From Acanthochlamys bracteata (Eukaryota > Streptophyta > Magnoliopsida > Pandanales > Velloziaceae): 64,000 nt of DNA. Under the pieces are notes generated by a model. That model had not been told where the DNA came from, made no database searches, and saw only the letters and a list, made by a program, of their open reading frames with translations. Position numbers and translations under genes: made by a program. The DNA is taken from NCBI GenBank assembly GCA_019914995.1, contig CM034139.1, positions 315,001 to 379,000 of the forward strand, in the 5' to 3' direction. Shown here one piece after another: positions 52,868 through 64,000 of the stretch. Every line of letters starts with the position of its first letter. Positions within the stretch are counted from its first letter, which is position 1.

Positions 52868-53486
52868 ATGGTGGATCTTTACCGGGATGACTACGGCAAC
52901 CCTATCCGAACAGATGCATACGGAAATCCCGTGCTGCAGACCGACGAGTATGGTAACCCTATCGTTACCGATCAGTACGGCAGACCCGTTCCAGACACTC
53001 ACCATGACAAGCAGTTAGGGTTCAGAGAAGGCCATGGTGCTGCTGCTGCTGCAGGAGGACACCACGGTGAAGGAGTCGGTGGTAGGGCAGCAGGGGAGAA
53101 GCTCAGGCGATCAGGGAGCTCTAGCTCGGTGAGCATTATTAATCCTAGCTTCTGGTTTTAAATCTAACGACTAAATTTTAGTTCTGAACATATATATGCA
53201 GTCATCTTCGGATGACGACGGGGAAGGTGGCAGGAGGAAGAAGAAAGGTTTGAAAGAAAAATTCAAAGAGAAGCTGGCCGGAGTAGGACACAGACAACAA
53301 CATACTACTAAAGAAAGAGCCGGAGGACACGCTGCAGCTTCCGCCGGAGATCATCATATGACTGCTGGTACCACCGGAGGAGAACATTACCAAGCTCCGA
53401 CGGGTACCGGCGGCACTACAACAGGTACTACTGCTACAGGCGAGCACCATGAGAAGGTCAAGGACAAGCTTCCAGGGCACCACTAA
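52868..53486 (+). CDS. YSK-type dehydrin (LEA group 2)
   Basis: Two exons, 52868-53128 and 53202-53486, encode 181 residues. The N-terminus has a run of Y segments: RDDYGNPI, TDAYGNPV, TDEYGNPI and TDQYGRPV (residues 6-41). The S segment RRSGSSSSSSSDDDGEGG is split by the intron after its fourth serine, a position conserved in plant dehydrin genes. The first K segment is KKKGLKEKFKEKLAG (about 100-114). A shortened second one, EKVKDKLPGHH, ends the protein. Between them lies a Gly/Thr/His-rich linker. Dehydrins are disordered proteins that protect membranes and enzymes during drying and cold; K segments fold as amphipathic helices on membranes. The gene is convergent with RPT4. Confidence 0.93.
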
Positions 53487-54159
53487 GAGTTGAAGCAGCT
53501 GTTAGGGCTAGCTTTCGACGTGTGCTACAAGTCTTAATTAGTTGCTTACCAGTGTTTGTATGTGTTCTTTCTTGTTGTTAAAATCTTGTGTTGGATAATT
53601 AAGAGAGAAAGTTTTAATTATAGAAAATTTCTGCACAAATTTTAAATTCGAATTAAATTTTTATATTTTACTAAAATTAGCTATTTAATCTAAGAAAACT
53701 CACTTTCGATTCATTCATTTTATTTAACGTATTTTAAATGTTTAGAACTTTAATTGTTTTTTTCAGAATTGAAATTTTATGCAATTTATATGTTTTAAAT
53801 ATAAACTGAATTTAAAATTACTTCAAAAGTATTATAGTATATCTTTAATTATTTAAAAATAATAAAATATAAATTAAAATTAATTATTAATATATTTTAA
53901 AAAAATTTATTTTTAATTTGAGACTTTTAAAGCAATCTGAGATAATTCATCCTGTATAGAATCACAAATTCACAAAGCAAAATGTAGCACAGAACATTTG
54001 TATGATTTATGGATGAAGTTCAGAGTTGAAATTAGAAAATATAACATATCAACAGTTTCGATGGGATTGTAGTTTTACAGGAAGTAGATAGAACGCAGAT
54101 GATATAACTTTCTGAGCTAAAAAAAAGAAAGAAAAAAAGAAACAGCACTCATCTAATGG
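53487..54159. other. Convergent 3' flanks of dehydrin and RPT4
   Basis: This holds the dehydrin 3' UTR, AT-rich spacer (53640-53940) and the RPT4 3' UTR. No gene. Confidence 0.5.
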
Positions 54160-59350
<5,191 letters not shown>

Positions 59351-59507
59351 TTTCTTCTTCGCCGGAAAACGATTTCAGAAGTCTTAAGAGTGAGAAACAA
59401 AGAATTCAACTTATTATTGGTTTTCTGCTCAAGCTTTCTTCTTCAGATGCAAGTAAAAAAAATAAAGTTGGCAATATATAATCCGATCTGAAAATATAAT
59501 TCAAAAT

Positions 59508-60300
59508 TAATCTATTTAATTAGAATTAAAATTAAAAAATTTGATTCTTATAAATATATAAATTAGGTTAAAATTAAACAAATTTGACTCGGTTATTAAA
59601 TGGGTTGATTCAGATTAATCTAAAATTGGCTCACCAATTCGAGTTACCATTTTTAAAAAAAATAATATTTTATTTTTTCTTTCCGTTTATTTAAATATTA
59701 GTAATAAAAATAATCGATAATAATAATTTATAAATTAATTAAAATATATAGTATTTATAATTTTTATATTTTAGTAAAATAGTGTAATATAAGAATTATA
59801 ATATTATCAAAAATATTACTATATAGGTGATTCTGTAATGATGAATTTGGATTTTGTATAAAAAATTTTAGAAAAATTTTGTTAGATAGCTATATTTATC
59901 AAAATTTTTATTGAAATTATTAGTATGTATTTATAATCATAAAATTTCAGTTGTCACTACATATTTTTAAAAAATAAAAATAATTTTTTAAATATTTTAA
60001 GAACTGATAAAAATACTAAATAAAACATATTTTGACGTGTATTCACTATATTTCGTCACTAAAAAGATTGTACATTTTTATTACAACGGATATTATTAAT
60101 TCCCTGAAGCTTAAAAATATAAAATTAATAATTAATAATTTAATTATTAAATGGGTCGATCCGTATTTGATCCGGTTATTAATAGGTTGGGTTAGAGTTG
60201 ATAATTTTGACCCGTATAAATTTATAGGTTGAATTAGGATTGAACGAATTTAACCCGATTATTAAATAAATCGACCCATCAACCTAAATTGCCACCTCTA
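59508..60300. mobile_element. Element with direct terminal repeats, copy D2
   Basis: The left segment (59508-59650) and right segment (about 60175-60297) are direct repeats carrying atttgacccggttatta-like and cccgtataaatttataggtt-like sequence, as in copy D1. An additional stretch of roughly 190 bases (about 59815-60010) is not in D1 and looks like a nested insertion. Confidence 0.55.
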
Positions 60301-60814
60301 ATAAAAAGTTCCAAACCCGTAAGCCCATTTATTGTCGGATCATAACCCGAAATATTAAAGCCTTTTTATTCATTGGATCACAACCCGAAACCCTAATACC
60401 CGTTTATTTGTAGCAATATAATAGCACATATATTATATTGATTTATTTAAATGTATAATTTTAAGCATGCTAGTTACTATATTTTAAAATTAGTATATAA
60501 AGAAAGTCACGTTTTTTATTAATTAATTAAGTCGTCAACCTTCACAAAAGAAATTAAAACTTAAACTTCTCAATCACCCAAATTACTTTCTTTCGTCCCT
60601 CATTTCATGACCCAAAACTCATTCATCACAAAAAAAATCCAATGTTTCTATAAAAAATGTATAAAAAGCAATTATTTCTCATTGAATTACCAAACCATCT
60701 TTCCTAAAACCCAATCTTTGAATGTTCATCCAATTTGTTTTTCCGTTTCTTAAGCTTTGATTATTAGCTAGTACCTAAGACCTAATCTCGAACCTAAAAG
60801 AGTAAAAAGATTCA

Positions 60815-61042
60815 ATGACCAGCGCAGTCCTCACAGTCTCAGTCGACAGCGCCACTGTCGTCGACATTACAGACACTGCTTCAATTTTGCCGTATAAGAC
60901 TGCAAACCTCCGCGATCATTACAGAGAGTTGGGAAGAAACTTCGCTCATGATAGTTCGGAACAACAAGAACTTCCGACGATCGCTGTAGATATGACGAAT
61001 CAAAAGAATTATGAAGCAGTCGAGCTCAAATCAAGAAAATGA
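60815..61042 (+). CDS. Unrecognised small ORF, 75 codons
   Basis: It starts MTSAVLTVSVDSATVVDITD and ends YEAVELKSRK. I do not recognise the family. Points in favour of coding: it lies in a less AT-rich patch (60.78-61.05 kb) flanked by AT-rich DNA, and there are TATA-like strings 140-160 bases upstream (tctataaaaa, tgtataaaaag near 60.65 kb). Points against: no homologous motif, no signal peptide or membrane segment, and a second overlapping ORF (61011-61250) rich in Ser and Lys with no clear meaning. It could be a gene fragment or chance. Confidence 0.2.
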   Translation: MTSAVLTVSVDSATVVDITDTASILPYKTANLRDHYRELGRNFAHDSSEQQELPTIAVDMTNQKNYEAVELKSRK

Positions 61043-61868
61043 TCAGCGTAGAAAGGAAAAATTCTCTTCTAGTAGTCTTAGAAGAAAAAGATCTTCAAAA
61101 ATTTTGAAGAAATTTCTTTATCTTGTCTCCAATCTATCACATCACAACAAAAAATCACGGATTTGTCGATTCTCTCTTGCGCAGCTGAATGAGAACGCAG
61201 CCAATTTAGATAATTTTATAAAAAAGCTCTTAAATTTCACCAAATTATAAAAAATTTCTACGAAATTTAAATCGTATAAAATCGTAAAATGATTGTGATC
61301 TTAACGATTTTATGATTGAGATCACATCTGAGCTCGATTTTACTCAAAAAATAATTTTTGCTTGAATTGGGATCGTTTGGGTAAAATAAAATTGTAAAAT
61401 TATAAAATCTTAAGATTTAGATCGAAATTTTAATAATATTGTTAATAACACATATGTAAGTACTTATTCATAAAATAATTTAGATAAAAATAATTTTTTA
61501 ATCATTGATACAAAATATCATTATAACAATTGATACATATGTATTGCGTATCAAAGTTATTTTGTATTGGAGTTATATAAATTTATATAATTAAAAGTAT
61601 TGTAAAACTCTGATAGAAAGTTTTCTATTTGCGTGTTTTTTTAAATTAGGCACCGTTTGACAATGCCTTTGGAAAGCGCTTTATTTTACCTTTTTATTTC
61701 GTATTTTTCAATAAGTCTTCTATAATATTCTACTGAATTTATTGAAAACTATATAGTTTCTGGTCCCTAATTATGGTTTCTAATTCCTATATTCTACTTT
61801 GTGTCACATTCATAGTTCAAAACTGCAAAGATTAGATTATTGATGTTGTTGTTGTAACATTGACAGCT

Positions 61869-61967
61869 CTCCAATTAGAAGAAGTTCAAGTTTCATATTC
61901 CTTGAACTAATTGGAGTTAAGAGAGAAGTTAAAAGTGCGTTCTCCAATTAGTTCAAGTTTCATATGA
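61869..61967. repeat. Triplicated motif forming a perfect 16-bp inverted repeat
   Basis: cttgaactaattggag (61901-61916) and ctccaattagttcaag (61942-61957) are exact reverse complements with a 25-base loop. A third copy, ctccaattagaagaagttca (from 61869), has the direct orientation with a 5-base insertion. Confidence 0.8.
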
Positions 61968-62526
61968 TGAAATGTTGTTGCTTTTTAATTGGTATTATCG
62001 TTGGGAATATTTGCTTGTTAGTGTTGGGCAGCTTATGAGTTATGACACTAGCTACAACACTGCTTGGCACAAGGCATTAGTTGAGTCTGGCAGTGCTTAT
62101 TGGCTTGTTGCCTAGCCTCAGTGGCTTGGAGACCACTTGCTGGGTCAACCTGTTAATACGTTGAATCAATCCACGATCTGTCGACTCGGATAGCTTTTCA
62201 AATGAACATTCGATTCAATGCTTATTGCAGAGATAGATCAAATGTTAAAATGGAAAATATGAGATGACAATAGAAGTTAAAATTGACTATTTCTTAACAT
62301 TCAAAATATAACACACTTTTAACATTTGATAAAGAAGAAAAAATAAAACAAAATGCAAGCAGAGCTAAAATCTCTGCTCGTCTCGAGTAACGAAGACTGA
62401 AAGGCAAGCAGCTCTATCTTTCGTAGTACAAGTCAGTGTTGTCGTAGCAACATCGGCGGCCATGAGGAAAATAAAAACAATAGAAAATTAACAAAAAATA
62501 TTACACAATAGAAAACACAACCGAAA

Positions 62527-63890
62527 TATTAGAAGATAAAATAAGGATCACTGACAATAATCAATAATTTTAGGACGATGACGTGATTCAGATATGGTGG
62601 TATAACGGCACGAAATGATATTTGACTCTAATACACAATTATAAGATAAATTTTACTTATTGACATTACATGTTTCATTTTTCATTGAAAAAAAACAATG
62701 TATATATAGAGTACAAGTCTATCTAAATTTGAAAACCATCTAATTATAATACTTATAATACTTATAAGATATTTCAATAGAAAAAAGTATAAACTTAGAA
62801 ACTTACAGTGTCGAAATTGACGCTATCACACTATAACTTCGATCAATTTCTCTAAACGCTCTTCTCATTTCTTATGTGTTTCTCACTCTCTATTGTAGAG
62901 ATTTAGAAGAAAAAATAGGGAAACACTTTCTTTGAAACAACGAGAGTAGAAAAAATAGAGAAATGCAAGAGTAGAAAAAAGAAGAAAGAGACATAAAAAA
63001 AATAATAAAAAAAAAGATTGAACTAGAAAGAATAAATGCAACATAAACGAGTAGCAAAATGTCAAAAAAAATAATAATGATTAAGATCATCTAGTTGCCG
63101 ATCGTCAAAAGAAGGTTTTGTAAAAAAGAATTAGGATTTCAATAAAGATCACCGACAATAATCAATAATCGTACGGCGACATGATTCAAATAGTGGTATA
63201 AAAGCAGTGAAACCAGATTTAGTTCTGATACTAAATTAAATATTTCACAATTTGATATTATTTGTTATATTTTTCAATAAAAAGGACATAATAATATATA
63301 TATATATATATCGTACAAATTTATCTTAATTAGAAAACTATCTAATTAGATTATAACTTTAATACTTATAAGATATTTTAATAAAAAAATATAAATTTAG
63401 AAACTTACCGTATAGAGATCAACGCAGTCACGCTAAAACTTCGATCAATTTTTTTAAAGCTCTTTTCCTTTCTTTTATCTTTCTCATATTCTATTTCAGA
63501 AATTTCGTAAACAAATAGATGAACACTCTCTTTGAAACAATTTGAGTATAGAAAAATATAAAAACACTTTTCTTTAAACAACAAGAGTAGAAGAAATAGA
63601 GAAATAGAAGTATAAAAGAAATAATAAATAGAAAGAACAAAACCAAAAAATAAAAACGTAAGAAAGAGAAGAAGCGCTACAAAGCATATCATCACAATAG
63701 TACAAAAAAATTAAAATTGAGGACAACCGATTGCTCTCTTCAAAACAAGTTTTATTTTCAGAGAATATTTTGTAAAGAAAAACTAAAATTTCAATAAAAA
63801 TAACAGAACAATGAGTAATCGCACATCAACATGATTCAAATATGATGCTATAATGGCGGAAAAAGGATGGTTGCCTTTGATATAATGTAT
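62527..63890 (-). repeat. Tandem array of about 0.6-kb units with tRNA-Met primer-binding-site-like motifs (TRIM-like)
   Basis: Units begin near 62527, 63135 and 63787 (partial), with periods of about 608 and 652. Shared order: atttcaataaagatcac, gacaataatcaataat, gacatgattcaaata, gtggtata, then a PBS-like site, AT-rich sequence to aatacttataagatat, then aacttcgatcaattt and ctttgaaacaa. On the minus strand the PBS-like sites read TGTATTAGAGTC (62637-62626), TAGTATCAGAAC (63233-63222) and TTATATCAAAGGC (63885-63873), against TGGTATCAGAGC for initiator tRNA-Met. I infer a tandem TRIM or short LTR element. No gag or pol is seen. Confidence 0.5.
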
Positions 63891-64000
63891 ATAATTTATA
63901 TAGAAGATATAATGTATATAATTTATAAGTCCACTCTTAGAGGCTTAGAGGCACCCCATAATGTATATATATATATAGAAGGAATAGGGGCACTCGCTCC
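63891..64000. other. Window edge, possible start of another Mutator-type MITE
   Basis: AT repeats (63960-63980) are followed by ggaataggggcactcgctcc at the last 20 bases. This resembles the outer end of the F-family elements (ggataggggcacatcattcc at 56955). The rest is outside the window. Confidence 0.3.

Larger units (their letters stand above)
60301..62526. other. Spacer with an unrecognised ORF and a small hairpin
   Basis: AT-rich sequence. An ORF of unknown meaning is at 60815-61042 and an inverted repeat at 61901-61957. The start of a family-B-like element (caccgtttgacaatgccttt) is seen at about 61651 without a clear right end. Confidence 0.4.

Noticed and set aside
62883-63695. Leu/Phe-rich minus-strand ORFs resembling membrane proteins
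   Set aside because: They arise from A/G-rich runs inside the tandem array and are not conserved between its units.

Overview
This is a stretch of plant nuclear genome, most likely from a eudicot. Its genes are split by GT-AG introns and separated by very AT-rich spacers full of small transposons. The genes include lysA with a probable plastid transit peptide, a group-C MAP kinase, an S1-group bZIP, a YSK dehydrin, AWPM-19 and a plant-type INCENP. I saw no bacterial, organellar or viral block, no CRISPR array and no rRNA or tRNA. The species cannot be fixed from the sequence alone.

Layout. 1-1118 (+): the last three exons of a PDCD5-like gene. 1990-5790 (+): a broken BED/hAT transposase-derived gene with a gene-like leader. 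7372-8629 (+): an AWPM-19 membrane protein. 9250-9770 (+): a decayed SABATH methyltransferase fragment. 10175-15036 (-): diaminopimelate decarboxylase, 8 exons. 16142-20433 (-): bifunctional nuclease (BBD/DUF151), 9 coding exons. 21.4-25.6 kb: transposon-derived AT-rich DNA. 27215-28907 (+): MPK7-like MAP kinase. 29.5-37.7 kb: a gene-poor, MITE-rich block. 38298-39139 (+): an S1 bZIP whose leader carries the sucrose-control uORF. 41798-47618 (+): an INCENP-like protein (WYRD type). 52868-53486 (+): dehydrin. 54160-59350 (-): proteasome ATPase RPT4, 10 exons. 59.5-64 kb: repeats, an unrecognised small ORF and a tandem array of about 0.6-kb units with primer-binding-site-like motifs.

The genes do not form one pathway; they are ordinary neighbours in a plant genome. 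I rebuilt the exon models by hand. For each complete gene the junction phases agree, and the protein length is close to what I recall for the family: 468 aa for LysA, 329 for BBD, 368 for the MAPK, 405 for RPT4 and 181 for the dehydrin.

The points most worth a second look are these: the 42-codon sucrose-control uORF with an overlapping uORF before it; the duplicated promoter block upstream of it with two TCP-type sites; seven degenerate ~57-residue repeats in the INCENP-like protein; a decayed copy of an exon end inside lysA intron 1; two non-autonomous hAT elements with 8-bp target duplications; two Mutator-type MITEs with 10-bp duplications, one inside an RPT4 intron; and the TRIM-like tandem array at the right edge. 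I did not find anything I can defend as a wholly new biological system.
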